49,532 nt of DNA from NCBI GenBank assembly GCA_019748235.1, contig JAIEPU010000165.1:1-49532 (forward strand), in the 5' to 3' direction. Made by a program: the position numbers and the translations under genes. The notes beneath the pieces are model-generated. The model did not search any database, was not told where the DNA came from, and saw only the letters and a list, made by a program, of their open reading frames with translations. The DNA is from a bacterium. GTDB lineage: Bacteria; Planctomycetota; Planctomycetia; Kolteriales; Kolteriaceae. Position 1 is the stretch's first letter, and each line of letters starts with the position of its first letter. Of the stretch, positions 24,114 to 33,486 are shown piece by piece.

Positions 24114-25510
24114 CGCGACTTTCGTTCCGGCATCGGTGCGTGAATGCTCTCTCGCCATGCGACTAATCGGTCATGCAACGCTTTCGCTTTCTCTGGTTGC
24201 TCGGCAGCAAGATTCTTCGATTCACCAATATCTTCTTTGAGGTTGTAGAGTTCGAGGTGGCCGTCCTCGAGGAACTCAAGGAGCTTCCAATCTCCTTGCT
24301 GAACGAGAGTTACCGGAGTCGTTCGCCAATACTCTTTTCCCGCTCCCAAATAACCGGGAAAGTGCTGAAAGATCGCGTCCCGTTTCAGCGACGCGGTTGG
24401 CGACTTCCAAACGGGAACGAGACTTTCTCCGTCGAGTTCATGCTTTGGCTTTGCCGCTCCGCCAAGTTCAAGGAGCGTCGGATAGATATCGACGTGAATC
24501 GTTGGCACATCGCGCGTGATCGCTGCCTCGATGACACCCGGCCAGCGAACGATGAACGGAACTCGAGTCCCTCCCTCGTAGAGACTCCCCTTCCCGCTTC
24601 GGAGTGGAGCATTGTCGGTAATGTCCTCCCCACCCCGTTTGATTCCTTCTCGGACATAGCCCCCGACTCCGCCGTTGTCACTCGTAAAGATGAGAATCGT
24701 TCGCTCAGACAGATTCAGATCATCGAGCTTCTTCATTACACGGCCGACACTCTCATCGACGCTGGCGATCATCGCGGCATACGTCGGATCGTGATGACCT
24801 CCCGCAGGAGGCTTGTCTTTGAATCGTTTGATCAGTTCATCCTTCGCATCATGTGGTGCATGGACACCAAAGTGGGGCAAATAAAGAAAGAAGGGTTGGT
24901 CCCGATGGCGATCAATAAAGTCGACTGCCTTTTCAGTGAGGAAGTCGGCTAAATACTCACCTTCGGGATATTCCGTTTTCGGATCCGTTTTGAAATGGAA
25001 GTGCTCTCCCGCTGAAACGATCGCCTCGTCAAAGCCCCGTTTTCCCGGATGATGCTTATTCTTCTGTCCAAGATGCCATTTGCCAAACATCCCCGTCGCG
25101 TAGCCGGCTTCTTTCAATTGCTTCGCAATGATCGACCGGTCGAGAGGAAGTTCCGTGACATTCTCGACCGGAATAAGCGGGCGCTGACTCGTGTCGAATC
25201 TCCCCGTCCCTCCGACGGTATAGATACCCGTTCTTGGACCATATTGCCCGGTCATCAAGGCCGCGCGTGTCGGAGCGCAGTTCTGACAGTGGTGATGATT
25301 GACCAGTTTCAAACCTTCGGACGCAAGCCGATCGATGTTCGGCGTTTCGTAGTATCGGCTTCCAAAGCAGGCGACGTCGGTATACCCCAGATCATCCGCC
25401 ATGATGAAGATGATATTGGGCCTCGCGGGACTCTCGGCGGATTGCGCACAATCGGATGCAACTACGAGAACAAGAAGCGAAAATAAGTACGACGCTGAAT
25501 TGCGATTCAT
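24110..25510 (-). CDS. Secreted sulfatase (arylsulfatase A family)
   Basis: The 466-residue product is a formylglycine sulfatase. A Sec signal covers about residues 1-25. RPNIIFIMADDLGYTDV gives the first metal aspartates (39-40). CAPTRAALMTGQYG at 78-91 is the canonical C-x-P-x-R motif whose Cys 78 is converted to formylglycine. GMFGKWHLG is the second sulfatase signature, and IFTSDNGG holds the remaining metal ligands. It would release sulfate from a sugar or aryl ester in the periplasm or outside; planctomycetes use many such enzymes on algal polysaccharides. The formylglycine-generating enzyme is not in the window. Its 3' end overlaps the convergent beta-strand-repeat gene by four bases. 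Confidence 0.95.
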   Translation of the reverse strand: MNRNSASYLFSLLVLVVASDCAQSAESPARPNIIFIMADDLGYTDVACFGSRYYETPNIDRLASEGLKLVNHHHCQNCAPTRAALMTGQYGPRTGIYTVGGTGRFDTSQRPLIPVENVTELPLDRSIIAKQLKEAGYATGMFGKWHLGQKNKHHPGKRGFDEAIVSAGEHFHFKTDPKTEYPEGEYLADFLTEKAVDFIDRHRDQPFFLYLPHFGVHAPHDAKDELIKRFKDKPPAGGHHDPTYAAMIASVDESVGRVMKKLDDLNLSERTILIFTSDNGGVGGYVREGIKRGGEDITDNAPLRSGKGSLYEGGTRVPFIVRWPGVIEAAITRDVPTIHVDIYPTLLELGGAAKPKHELDGESLVPVWKSPTASLKRDAIFQHFPGYLGAGKEYWRTTPVTLVQQGDWKLLEFLEDGHLELYNLKEDIGESKNLAAEQPEKAKALHDRLVAWRESIHAPMPERKSR

Positions 25511-25740
25511 CAGTGACCCTCTCTGATAATACCCGCGTGCAAAAGAATGCAGAGTTCGTGCCAGTTCCCACCGATTCGTGCACTAACCTGAGACCAATTC
25601 GCAACGATTGAGAATAAGCAGAAGTGAACGGGAGTGAGAAGGTATTTTTATTGCGAGAGCCATGTCATCTGACGGAGAAATGTCACAGGAAGTGCAATCT
25701 CCGTGTTCGAGCCTCAGCAAACAACATGAATCATTAACCT

Positions 25741-27156
25741 TCACGCGATTGCCGGTGTTGGTTCTTCCTTCCACAGCATTCGGAGCATGGGGGTGGTCAT
25801 AAAGGTGGTGACGAGGGCCATGATCACCATCATGGCGAAAAGCGTCGGGGTAATGACGCCCAGATCGAGGCCGATATTCAGGACGACGAGTTCCATCAGT
25901 CCGCGTGTGTTCATGAGGGCTCCGAGAATGGAGGACGATCGCCAATCCACTTTCAGTAGCCGAGCGGCCAGGACAGTAGCTCCGAACTTACCGAGCGTTG
26001 CCACCGCGATGATTGCAATGCAGACTCCCCACTCCCACGGAGTCGAGACAAGACCGATCGACGTTCGCATTCCCGTGTATGCGAAAAACGCGGGAAGAAA
26101 AAGGATCGAGACGAAGTCTTGCAACTTACTCACGAGTGATTTTGCGATCGGGCTTTCGTGAGGAACGATGGCGCCCAGCAGAAACGCACCGAAGATGGCG
26201 TGAATACCAATCACTTCCGTGAAAAGACTGGATAGCAACATCGCGCCGAGGGCAATCGCAAATCCATTCGGATCAGCCCCCTGGGGCCTGCTCTCCGCCC
26301 AACGAGCGACAAACGGCCGAGCGATAATGACCATGAATAGCACGTACGCTACGGTGAACACCATCACCGCGATCGCACTTGCCACGGAAGTATGAGCAAA
26401 GCCGACCAGTAAGGCGAGGAGGCACCATGCGGTGACATCGTCCGTCGCGGCGCAGCTAATCGCCATGATCCCGATCGGTGTTTTTTCGATGTTGTGATCC
26501 GTCAAGATTCGAGCGAGTACGGGAAATGCAGTGATCGACATCGCCACACCCATGAAGAGCGAGAAGATCGTAAAGGAGACACCCTCAGGAGCAAGTTCAT
26601 GATAAAGGCCGAGCGACAGTACACTACCCAGTAGAAACGGCGCGATGATGCTCGCGTGCGAGATTGCGATCGTGGCGTGAGCTCGTTTGCGGAGCAGGCT
26701 GCCGTTCAATTCGAGCCCAATGAGAAACATGTAGAGGATGATGCCAATCTGTGCGATCACGCCAAGGAACGGAAGAACTTGTTTCGGCAAGACGCAGTTC
26801 ATCGTGCCAGGGGAAATCCATCCGAGAAACGACGGCCCGAGCGCGATGCCCGCGACGACCTCGCCGATGACCTGCGGCTGTCCGACGAGACCCAGCAGTT
26901 TGCCAAAAACCCGTCCCGCGACGAGGATGATCATCAGGGCGAGCAAGACATGATAGATCGTGTGATCGACGGGCTTAATCGGCTTGGATTCGGCAACTCC
27001 CTCCGCCACGACAGCGGCGGTGGTCAAGGTGGTCTCGCCAATCCAGCGAATGCCGAAATAGGCGATCACCGTCAGGACGACCATCAGTGTGTAAACGATA
27101 AGGACAGGGAACGGATTTGAGGTCGCGAGCGATCGTTTGATGTCTGCTGACGCCAT
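25741..27156 (-). CDS. CPA2-family cation/proton antiporter
   Basis: This 471-residue integral membrane protein has about 13 hydrophobic segments. GQPQVIGEVVAGIALGPSFLG near 92-112 is the CPA2 signature, followed by GIILYMFLIGLELN. The ion-binding aspartates lie in CAATDDVTAW at 235-244. Later blocks include FGAFLLGAIVP and GALMNTRGLMELVVLNIGLDLG. It should exchange Na+ or K+ for H+ across the inner membrane (KefB/NhaS3-like). An extra N-terminal helix (16-37) and a short Ala/Val/Glu-rich loop precede the core. There is no RCK/TrkA_N domain, which separates it from KefB/KefC proper. It is followed by about 230 bases without a gene before the sulfatase. Confidence 0.93.
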   Translation of the reverse strand: MASADIKRSLATSNPFPVLIVYTLMVVLTVIAYFGIRWIGETTLTTAAVVAEGVAESKPIKPVDHTIYHVLLALMIILVAGRVFGKLLGLVGQPQVIGEVVAGIALGPSFLGWISPGTMNCVLPKQVLPFLGVIAQIGIILYMFLIGLELNGSLLRKRAHATIAISHASIIAPFLLGSVLSLGLYHELAPEGVSFTIFSLFMGVAMSITAFPVLARILTDHNIEKTPIGIMAISCAATDDVTAWCLLALLVGFAHTSVASAIAVMVFTVAYVLFMVIIARPFVARWAESRPQGADPNGFAIALGAMLLSSLFTEVIGIHAIFGAFLLGAIVPHESPIAKSLVSKLQDFVSILFLPAFFAYTGMRTSIGLVSTPWEWGVCIAIIAVATLGKFGATVLAARLLKVDWRSSSILGALMNTRGLMELVVLNIGLDLGVITPTLFAMMVIMALVTTFMTTPMLRMLWKEEPTPAIA

Positions 27157-27734
27157 GCGTTTTGCCCTGGTAGTTGGACGGTTTCATTCCAACAGAGAAC
27201 TATCGTCGAGGGGACCGATAGATAGTAGTCGCGGCTTGATCGTTCGCTACGATCGAGGACCCCTTCGATACGGGGCAAACCGTGTGCGAACCTCGGTTTC
27301 TGTTTTACCTGATCGAAGGCAGGCCCTCCAAGATCCCCCACCCGCCGAATTGTCGCACCCGCGAGGTGCATTTTAGTTTCATGGCGAAAGTGAGGATTTT
27401 TCGAGGGGTTCTTGATTCAGTTTGATCTGCCGACAGAGTATACCCTTCCGAAAGTCAATCCTATGCCGAATGATCAGGATCTGCCCGGTTAATCGAAACG
27501 ACTGGAACAGTGACGATCTCTTTTCGGGGAGACCGATCGGATCTCGGACTCGGTGCTTCGCTTGCCGTCGATCATTTCTTAAAATGCTCTTCATACCCAT
27601 CGAAGCGTACCGGCTTTGCTTGTTCATGCTCATGGGAGCGACAAATCGCGACTTGGCGGGCATTCGCTCGTCACCGCGCGGGGGGAATGTTGCCGGTGTC
27701 GCCGCTTGCAAAGCACAATGGCAAGGGGAACCAA
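27157..27734. other. Long intergenic region upstream of the ABC transporter genes
   Basis: 578 bases between divergent genes. Open frames exist on both strands, and the lipoprotein frame itself is open back to 27510, but the upstream part has no signal peptide, no ribosome site and no recognisable protein. I see small inverted repeats, for example GATCGT/ACGATC near 27240, and nothing I can assign. It must hold both promoters; its length suggests regulated expression or an unrecognised small RNA. Confidence 0.5.
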
Positions 27735-28736
27735 ATGCGTTCGACGTTCGTCGGCTTGTCGTTCTGTTGTCTTTTTTCATTGATCGGTTGCTCTAACAGC
27801 AAGGTCGAGCCGAGTGCCGATAGTGGCCCTAAGAAGCTTCGCATTGCGGTCATCCCAAAGGGAACGTCACACTCTTTTTGGAAGTCGATTCACGCGGGGG
27901 CGGTGAAAGCGGAGAAAGAGTTCGGAGACGTCACGGTCCTCTGGAAAGGTCCACCTGCCGAAGACAACCGGACGGAGCAGATCAACATCATCGATAACTT
28001 CGTGACGAACCAAGTCGACGGCATCGTCCTCGCTCCACTCGATCGGACCGCTGTCGTTAAGCCGGTCGATATGGCTATGGCTAAGAAGATTCCGGTCGTC
28101 ATCGTGGACTCCGGTCTCGATAGCGAGAACATCACCAGTTACATCTCGACCGATAATTACAACGGTGGAAAAGTCGCAGCCGAATACATGGGCAAGCTCC
28201 TTGGGGGCAAGGGGAACGTGATCGTTCTTAGGTACCAGGTCGGCTCAGAAAGCACCGAGCAGCGAGAAAAGGGATTCCTGGATACGATTGCAAAGGACTT
28301 CCCCGACATCAAAGTCATTTCGTCAGAGCAGTATGCCGGCGCAACGCAGCCATCGGCACTCGCCCAGGCAGAGAACTTGCTCACCCGGTTCAAAGGAGAA
28401 GTGAATGGATGGTTCTGCCCGTGCGAACCGGTGACGGCGGGAACGGCCCAGGCGGTGAAGAATGCCGGCCTTGGGGGACAGATCAAGATCGTTGGGTTTG
28501 ATTCGGGCCCCGACGTGATGGTCGCGATGCGAGAGGGAATCGTTCACGGGCTCGTCATGCAGGATCCGATCAACATGGGATACCTTGGGGTAAAGAATGC
28601 CCGAGCCGCCATCAAGGGAGAGACCGTTGAAAAGCGAGTCTCCACCGGAGAATTCCTCGTCACCCCTGAGAACATGAACGAGGAGCGTTCGAAAGAATTG
28701 CATTCTCCTGACCTCGCGAAGTGGTTGGGTGAATGA
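27735..28736 (+). CDS. Sugar ABC transporter substrate-binding lipoprotein (RbsB-like)
   Basis: A 333-residue type I periplasmic binding protein. MRSTFVGLSFCCLFSLIGC is a lipoprotein signal with lipobox LIGC, so it is membrane-anchored. The binding-protein core shows KLRIAVIPKGTSHSFWKSIHAG, the DGIVLAPLD strand, the VVIVDSGL block, VGFDSGPDVMVAM, and the C-terminal VVMQDP-like block here as LVMQDPINMGYLG. These match ribose/xylose/galactose-type receptors; the exact sugar is unknown. ATG 27735 is chosen because AAGGGGA precedes it and the signal peptide starts there. Its stop overlaps the start of the permease gene (ATGA). Confidence 0.93.
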   Translation: MRSTFVGLSFCCLFSLIGCSNSKVEPSADSGPKKLRIAVIPKGTSHSFWKSIHAGAVKAEKEFGDVTVLWKGPPAEDNRTEQINIIDNFVTNQVDGIVLAPLDRTAVVKPVDMAMAKKIPVVIVDSGLDSENITSYISTDNYNGGKVAAEYMGKLLGGKGNVIVLRYQVGSESTEQREKGFLDTIAKDFPDIKVISSEQYAGATQPSALAQAENLLTRFKGEVNGWFCPCEPVTAGTAQAVKNAGLGGQIKIVGFDSGPDVMVAMREGIVHGLVMQDPINMGYLGVKNARAAIKGETVEKRVSTGEFLVTPENMNEERSKELHSPDLAKWLGE

Positions 28737-29992
28737 TGTCTTTGGATAAATCGAGCATCGCCTTTCGAGTATTGAATCTCGTCGGTCCGTTTCTCGGGCT
28801 GGCGCTCGTCCTACTCGTCTTTTCCTGGCTGAGCTACGATCCGGACCGCCCTTTCATCTACCTGTCGGCCGACAACGTCAAAAAAGTGGCGGTTCAAACC
28901 ACGGTGCTCGCCACCTGCGGCATCGGCATGACGCTCGTCATCATCGCGGGAGGCATTGACCTCTCGATTGGATCGATCGTCGCCCTCGCGAATGTCACCG
29001 TCGTCCTCGTCTTCAACGGTCAGTTCATGAAGACCGTTCATCAAGTTTTCTTTCAGGGGAACGATTCCGCCGCTTGGGGAACAGCGGCCGTGCTGAGTCT
29101 CCTCGTCGTGGGGCTCAACTATGCGCGTACGAGAAATGTGCTCCTGTCGTTCCTCTGGGTTGGACTAAGCTGGCTTGCTGGTTGGCTTGTTTTCTCGGGA
29201 AGCGGCGGCATCGCAGCCTTTTGCGCGGGAACGTTGATCGGTCTTCTTTGCGGCTGGCTGAATGGACTATTCGTCACCTCGACGGGGGTGGTCCCCTTCA
29301 TCATCACGCTCGGGACGATGGAAGCCTATCGGGGGATCACGCTTCTCCTCGCTCGCGAGACGAAAGTAGACGTCACTCCCGAAGCTCGCGCGACGCTTCG
29401 ACTGCCGGCGGCAGACTCACTTCCCGCGGAAACGACTTATTCCTGGCTGTCTGATCGCCTGACGGGCAGGCAAAATGCATGGCTCGATCAGTTGATGACG
29501 GAAGTCCCCGAGCCCTCCTGGCTGGTGATCGGCCCGGGCGTCTGGCTCATGCTTGGCGCGGCCATTCTCACCGTCGTGCTTCTCTCTCGAATGCGGCTGG
29601 GCCGGTACATCTTCGCCATCGGTTCGAATGAGGAAGCGGGCCGACTCTCCGGTCTTCCCGTCTCCAAAATCAAACGATGGGTCTATTGCCTTTCCGGATT
29701 AACGGCGGGACTTGCCGGGGTGATGCAGTTCTCCAGACTATCGACCGGCGTTCCAACGGACAATGTCGGCCTGGAACTCGACGTGATCGCGGCGGTCGTC
29801 ATCGGCGGAGGTAGCCTTCGCGGCGGAGCAGGCTCGATCATGGGGACAATCGTCGGCGCGTTCATTCTCGGATTCATGCGGAATGGCTGCACACTGGCGG
29901 GAATTCCGAATCCGGTTCAGCGAATTCTCATCGGATCGATTATCGTGCTCGCGGTTGCACTCGATGAATGGCGGCACGGCAAGGCGAAGTAA
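28733..29992 (+). CDS. Sugar ABC transporter permease (RbsC-like)
   Basis: The 419-residue BPD_transp_2-type permease has about ten membrane segments. TCGIGMTLVIIAGGIDLSIGS near residues 60-80 is the family signature, and the later VIGGGSLRGGAGSIMGTIVGA is the conserved cytoplasmic loop region that contacts the ATPase. It is longer than typical RbsC (about 320), with an extra hydrophilic loop around 195-245. It overlaps the binding-protein gene by four bases. No ABC ATPase follows; the next gene is on the other strand, so the nucleotide-binding subunit must come from elsewhere. Confidence 0.92.
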   Translation: MMSLDKSSIAFRVLNLVGPFLGLALVLLVFSWLSYDPDRPFIYLSADNVKKVAVQTTVLATCGIGMTLVIIAGGIDLSIGSIVALANVTVVLVFNGQFMKTVHQVFFQGNDSAAWGTAAVLSLLVVGLNYARTRNVLLSFLWVGLSWLAGWLVFSGSGGIAAFCAGTLIGLLCGWLNGLFVTSTGVVPFIITLGTMEAYRGITLLLARETKVDVTPEARATLRLPAADSLPAETTYSWLSDRLTGRQNAWLDQLMTEVPEPSWLVIGPGVWLMLGAAILTVVLLSRMRLGRYIFAIGSNEEAGRLSGLPVSKIKRWVYCLSGLTAGLAGVMQFSRLSTGVPTDNVGLELDVIAAVVIGGGSLRGGAGSIMGTIVGAFILGFMRNGCTLAGIPNPVQRILIGSIIVLAVALDEWRHGKAK

Positions 29993-30134
29993 CTGGGCTC
30001 ACTTTTGAAAAAGCACTTACAGCCCCGAAGCATAGCTGTGGCTTATACGAATCGGCGATCTCGCACGAGATCACCAACGAGACCGAGCTGAACCGTGATC
30101 GAATAGCACATACGCACACTCAGTTTCCCAATTC

Positions 30135-30683
30135 TTACCTAGCACGCCAAATTTGATCGAGACCTGCTTTCTTAAAAGCGCGGCGCCGATCTTTCGTCGA
30201 GCTCTCATACACTTCAATGAAATGGTTCTCAACCAGATGTTCGCGGATCTTTTGAAGTAGGGACACCTCCTTGGTAAAGATCTCCCAGCATGTGCTATCT
30301 GTATAGATCAACCAAATCTCGGCGTGCGATTCGATGTATGCGTCGGAGCCATTAAAATGCACGCGACTGAATTCTGTGGCTAATTCTGATGGATTAGTAG
30401 TCGGATTCGGCGCCCATAGTTCAATATCCTCCTCGCTAAATTGGTCGGCCCAGCGGCCAATCGACCCCCGGCGCCACAAGCTAACGCTCGTATCGACATC
30501 TCCTTCAAATCTTGCTAACTCCTTTTCGCTGTGGAAGTCAGTCGGACTCCCCATCCACGGCTGGGAAGACAGAATCCAGAAGTATTGATCGAACTTCGAT
30601 CGTAGCGGTTTAAAGCAACGCCGAAACGAAGCGCCCGCCCAGTGATGTTCTTCACCTTGGAGTCGTAAAAGCAAACCAAACAT
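30135..30683 (-). CDS. Hypothetical protein, 182 residues
   Basis: Soluble and mixed in charge, rich in W, F, S and E. It starts MFGLLLRLQGEEHHWAGASF; the middle includes ELWAPNPTTNPSELATEFSRVHFNGSDAY, and the end is basic (DRRRAFKKAGLDQIWRAR). No signal, membrane segment or named motif is visible. The general look (a compact alpha/beta protein with many aromatics in an accessory spot) resembles orphan immunity proteins, but I have no specific evidence. Start ATG 30683 has only a weak ribosome site. It converges on the permease gene and is followed upstream by 150 bases without a gene. Confidence 0.65.
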   Translation of the reverse strand: MFGLLLRLQGEEHHWAGASFRRCFKPLRSKFDQYFWILSSQPWMGSPTDFHSEKELARFEGDVDTSVSLWRRGSIGRWADQFSEEDIELWAPNPTTNPSELATEFSRVHFNGSDAYIESHAEIWLIYTDSTCWEIFTKEVSLLQKIREHLVENHFIEVYESSTKDRRRAFKKAGLDQIWRAR

Positions 30684-30833
30684 GACATCGCTTTCGGAAG
30701 CTCTTGCTATTAATCGGCGAGCGATCGGTCACGCCAAACGCGCGGCCGCAAAATACTAGGCAACAACGGAGAATTCCGTCTTGGCGAAGGCATCTCGCCG
30801 AACGAATGGCGAAGATTAAACCCTGATAAAGTA

Positions 30834-31250
30834 CTAGGATTTTTCCTTCGATAACTGAATGGCCTTCTTTTCAATTCGTCGTCGTAACCGATCGGCATCC
30901 ACCACTTGTCGCCGATGATACCCCCGAGCCAAGCGATCAACGCCGTCGGTTGCCTCGACTTGAAAGCGGATCTCGCCGTTCTCGAATCCGAGCACCCGCG
31001 CCAGGCAAGTCACCTCGAATCCAAGTGTCGTTCCTGCCAAATGATCGAGCTCAATCGACGTCCCGACCGTCCGTTCATTGGAATCGAGAAGGTCTGCCAC
31101 CGCTTCGCGCGCGGTTCGCTCAAGTTCGGCGATCAGCATGGGGGTCGACAATACCACGGGCATTTGATCGTCAGCAAAGGTGATGGCATGTTTCTGTTCG
31201 ACAACGAAGGTTCGCTCGAATGCCAACCCGATCTTGGGATCTCGTTTCAT
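30834..31250 (-). CDS. Hotdog-fold thioesterase (FlK-like)
   Basis: A 138-residue hotdog thioesterase of the fluoroacetyl-CoA thioesterase-like group: MPVVLSTPMLIAELERTAREAV contains the active-site region and central helix, followed by VGTSIELDHLAGTTLGFEVTCLARV and IRFQVEATDG. The usual reaction is hydrolysis of a short acyl-CoA; the substrate is unknown. A short Arg/Lys-rich helix ends the protein. ATG 31250 follows GGGAAAAGA. It lies 24 bases downstream of the DUF1501 stop on the same strand, so the two may be co-transcribed. Confidence 0.88.
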   Translation of the reverse strand: MKRDPKIGLAFERTFVVEQKHAITFADDQMPVVLSTPMLIAELERTAREAVADLLDSNERTVGTSIELDHLAGTTLGFEVTCLARVLGFENGEIRFQVEATDGVDRLARGYHRRQVVDADRLRRRIEKKAIQLSKEKS

Positions 31251-31274
31251 TCTTTTCCCATCTAAACAGTTGGC

Positions 31275-32636
31275 TCAGACGGACTTGAACAACTCGGTGA
31301 TCGGTTTGCCCGTGGTGAGTGAAAACGGTCGGCCGGTCTTGTCATGAAGATCTTGATGCGGATCGATGCCGAACGCCCAAAAGAGAGTGGCGGCCAGGTC
31401 GCCGGGGGTGACCGGATTCATGTCGGGATAAGCGCCGATTTTGTCGCTCGATCCGTAATGAACGCCTCCCTTGATCCCTCCGCCGGCGAGCATCACGCTG
31501 TAACAATTCGGCCAATGATCCCGACCGGCTGACGTGTTGATCTGCGGGGTACGGCCGAATTCCCCCATCCCAATGACCAGCGTCGAATCGAGCAATCCCC
31601 GCTCGTCGAGGTCATCGATGAGTGCAGCGACCCCTCGATCAGCGGGAGGCATCAGGTTCTTTTCCATCCGCTCGAAGACTTTCAGGTGACTGTCCCAATT
31701 CACATCCTGTCCGTTGTGGACGCCGTCGTAAACGGTGACGAAGGGAACGTCCCCTTCCTCCACCAGTCGACGGGCGAGGAGCAGACTTTGGCCCAGTTTA
31801 TTTCGGCCATACCGATCGCGCACCGAGTCGGATTCCTTCGCGATGTCGAGACTTTGTCGCACACGGCGGGAACGGAGCAAGTCAAAGGCTCGCTCGTAGT
31901 ATCCTTGCATCGGACCGGCGGCGACCTCCTGGGACGTCTCGTCTAAATGACGAAGAAGCGACTCCCGATGATCGAGTCGATCAAGTGACATTTCGTTCGG
32001 CAAATCGAGCACGCCGACATGGAAGTTCTCGACACTCGGGTCGGCGGCAATTTGAAAGGGACTGTATTGGGGGCCCAGAAATCCGGGATCCTGCCCGGGA
32101 AGACGAACCACGTTGTACATCACGTGCGGGAGAGAGACGGACGTCAGCTCTTGCTCTTTCTGCTTGAGAAGGTACTCCGCGATCGATCCGTATGACGGGA
32201 AGCTGAGTTCATCATCGGCGAGGAGTTCCAAATCCCCTCGTAACGGCGTCCGGCCGCAGAGTGCCTCGACAGCAGCCGAATTGTGGTTCCGCATGCCGTG
32301 ATGCATGCTTCGAATGATCGTGACTTTGTCCATCACCTGAGCACAGTGCGGCATGTGCTCACAGACAAAGGCGCCAGGCACATTCGTTTGGATCGGCTTG
32401 AAGATCCCTCTCACTTCCGCAGGAGCGTGAGGCTTCATGTCCCAGGTATCGAGATGGCTGGGACCACCATAAAAGAAAACGAGGATGCAGGACCGGATTC
32501 GCCGTGTCGACTTCGCCTCTTCCGCCGCTTGAAGCAATCTAGGAAGCGTAAGGGAGTAGCCCGCCAAACCTCCGATTCGGAGGAATGACCGACGGTCTAC
32601 ATGGGAAGAAATCGATAAAGGGCGCTGGAGCGACAT
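31275..32636 (-). CDS. DUF1501 family protein, Tat-exported
   Basis: About 453 residues from ATG 32636 (GGGAG upstream). The N-terminus has DRRSFLRIGGLAGYSLTLP, a twin-arginine leader. FFYGGPSHLDTWDMKP is the family hallmark with its His and Asp. Other blocks are HGMRNHNSAAVEAL, VTVYDGVHNGQDVNWDSH, VIGMGEFGRTPQIN and GRDHWPNCYSVMLAGGGIKGG. DUF1501 proteins are sulfatase-like in fold and very numerous in planctomycetes, almost always encoded with a PSCyt/DUF1549 partner; this copy has none nearby. Function unknown, probably periplasmic. The gene follows apt by 70 bases on the same strand. Confidence 0.93.
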   Translation of the reverse strand: MSLQRPLSISSHVDRRSFLRIGGLAGYSLTLPRLLQAAEEAKSTRRIRSCILVFFYGGPSHLDTWDMKPHAPAEVRGIFKPIQTNVPGAFVCEHMPHCAQVMDKVTIIRSMHHGMRNHNSAAVEALCGRTPLRGDLELLADDELSFPSYGSIAEYLLKQKEQELTSVSLPHVMYNVVRLPGQDPGFLGPQYSPFQIAADPSVENFHVGVLDLPNEMSLDRLDHRESLLRHLDETSQEVAAGPMQGYYERAFDLLRSRRVRQSLDIAKESDSVRDRYGRNKLGQSLLLARRLVEEGDVPFVTVYDGVHNGQDVNWDSHLKVFERMEKNLMPPADRGVAALIDDLDERGLLDSTLVIGMGEFGRTPQINTSAGRDHWPNCYSVMLAGGGIKGGVHYGSSDKIGAYPDMNPVTPGDLAATLFWAFGIDPHQDLHDKTGRPFSLTTGKPITELFKSV

Positions 32637-32706
32637 ACCGGAGTCTCCCTCACGTCCCACCAATAGATCGAAACCGCTCACTCTCTCGCTGAGCGACCGA
32701 CCGATT

Positions 32707-33234
32707 CTAATCTCCTTCGAACTCGGCAAGCCAGTAGCAATCGTACCGTTTGATCCGCTCCCACCCCTTTAAATCGGGGAGCGAGACGATAAACGCGCAC
32801 CCGATCACGTTTCCACCCAGTTCCTCGACCAGGCGACAGGCCGCATCGCAAGTCCCGCCGGTGGCGAGGAGATCGTCGACGACCAGGACACGTTCCCCCT
32901 GCTCGATCGCATCAACGTGAATTTCGATGGCGTCGTAACCGTATTCGAGTTCGTACTCGATGCGACGGACCTCTCCGGGAAGTTTTCCACGCTTTCGTGC
33001 CATTACGAAGCCGGCATTAAGGTGGTGAGCGATCGCTCCACCAATGACGAAACCACGCGATTCGATGGCGACCACCTTGTCGATTGGCGAATAGCGATAG
33101 TGCTGAATGAATTCATCGATCGCGCGTTTGAATCCCCACGGATCGGCCAGCAAGGTGCTGATGTCGCGGAACTGAATGCCAGGCTTCGGGAAGTCGGGAA
33201 TCGTTCGGATCAATTGCTTGACCGGGTTGTCCAT
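32707..33234 (-). CDS. apt: Adenine phosphoribosyltransferase
   Basis: A 175-residue type I phosphoribosyltransferase that makes AMP from adenine and PRPP in purine salvage. IPDFPKPGIQFRDISTLL is the Apt-specific N-terminus, VVAIESRGFVIGGAIAHHL and VMARKRGKLPGEV are the adenine-binding and flexible-loop parts, and RVLVVDDLLATGGTCDAA is the PRPP-binding motif. Full length. ATG 33234. The DUF1501 gene lies 70 bases downstream on the same strand; a functional link is not evident. Confidence 0.97.
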   Translation of the reverse strand: MDNPVKQLIRTIPDFPKPGIQFRDISTLLADPWGFKRAIDEFIQHYRYSPIDKVVAIESRGFVIGGAIAHHLNAGFVMARKRGKLPGEVRRIEYELEYGYDAIEIHVDAIEQGERVLVVDDLLATGGTCDAACRLVEELGGNVIGCAFIVSLPDLKGWERIKRYDCYWLAEFEGD

Positions 33235-33486
33235 GATGGCCCTCGAAAAGGGAAACTGTCAATTAAAGCGTCGCCGTCGATCTGTTGGATCTGCGTCCGC
33301 GCAGATGGCGCTGCGAGCGATCTGCTTACTTTCCGCCGAGGTCAATCGTAGCGAATCGACGCTTGGTGGGCCAAAACCGATCGGAGGAGTCGCGAATCAT
33401 CGACCTTGGGTCGATCGAAGCGAAAAACGAAACACGGGAAGAAGGGTCACTTCTTCCCGCGTGAGGTATTTATCTTGGAAATTGGC

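Noticed and set aside
1..29992. A functional link between the ribokinase and the RbsB/RbsC-like genes.
   Set aside because: They are 27 kb apart with unrelated genes between; the sugar of the transporter is unknown.
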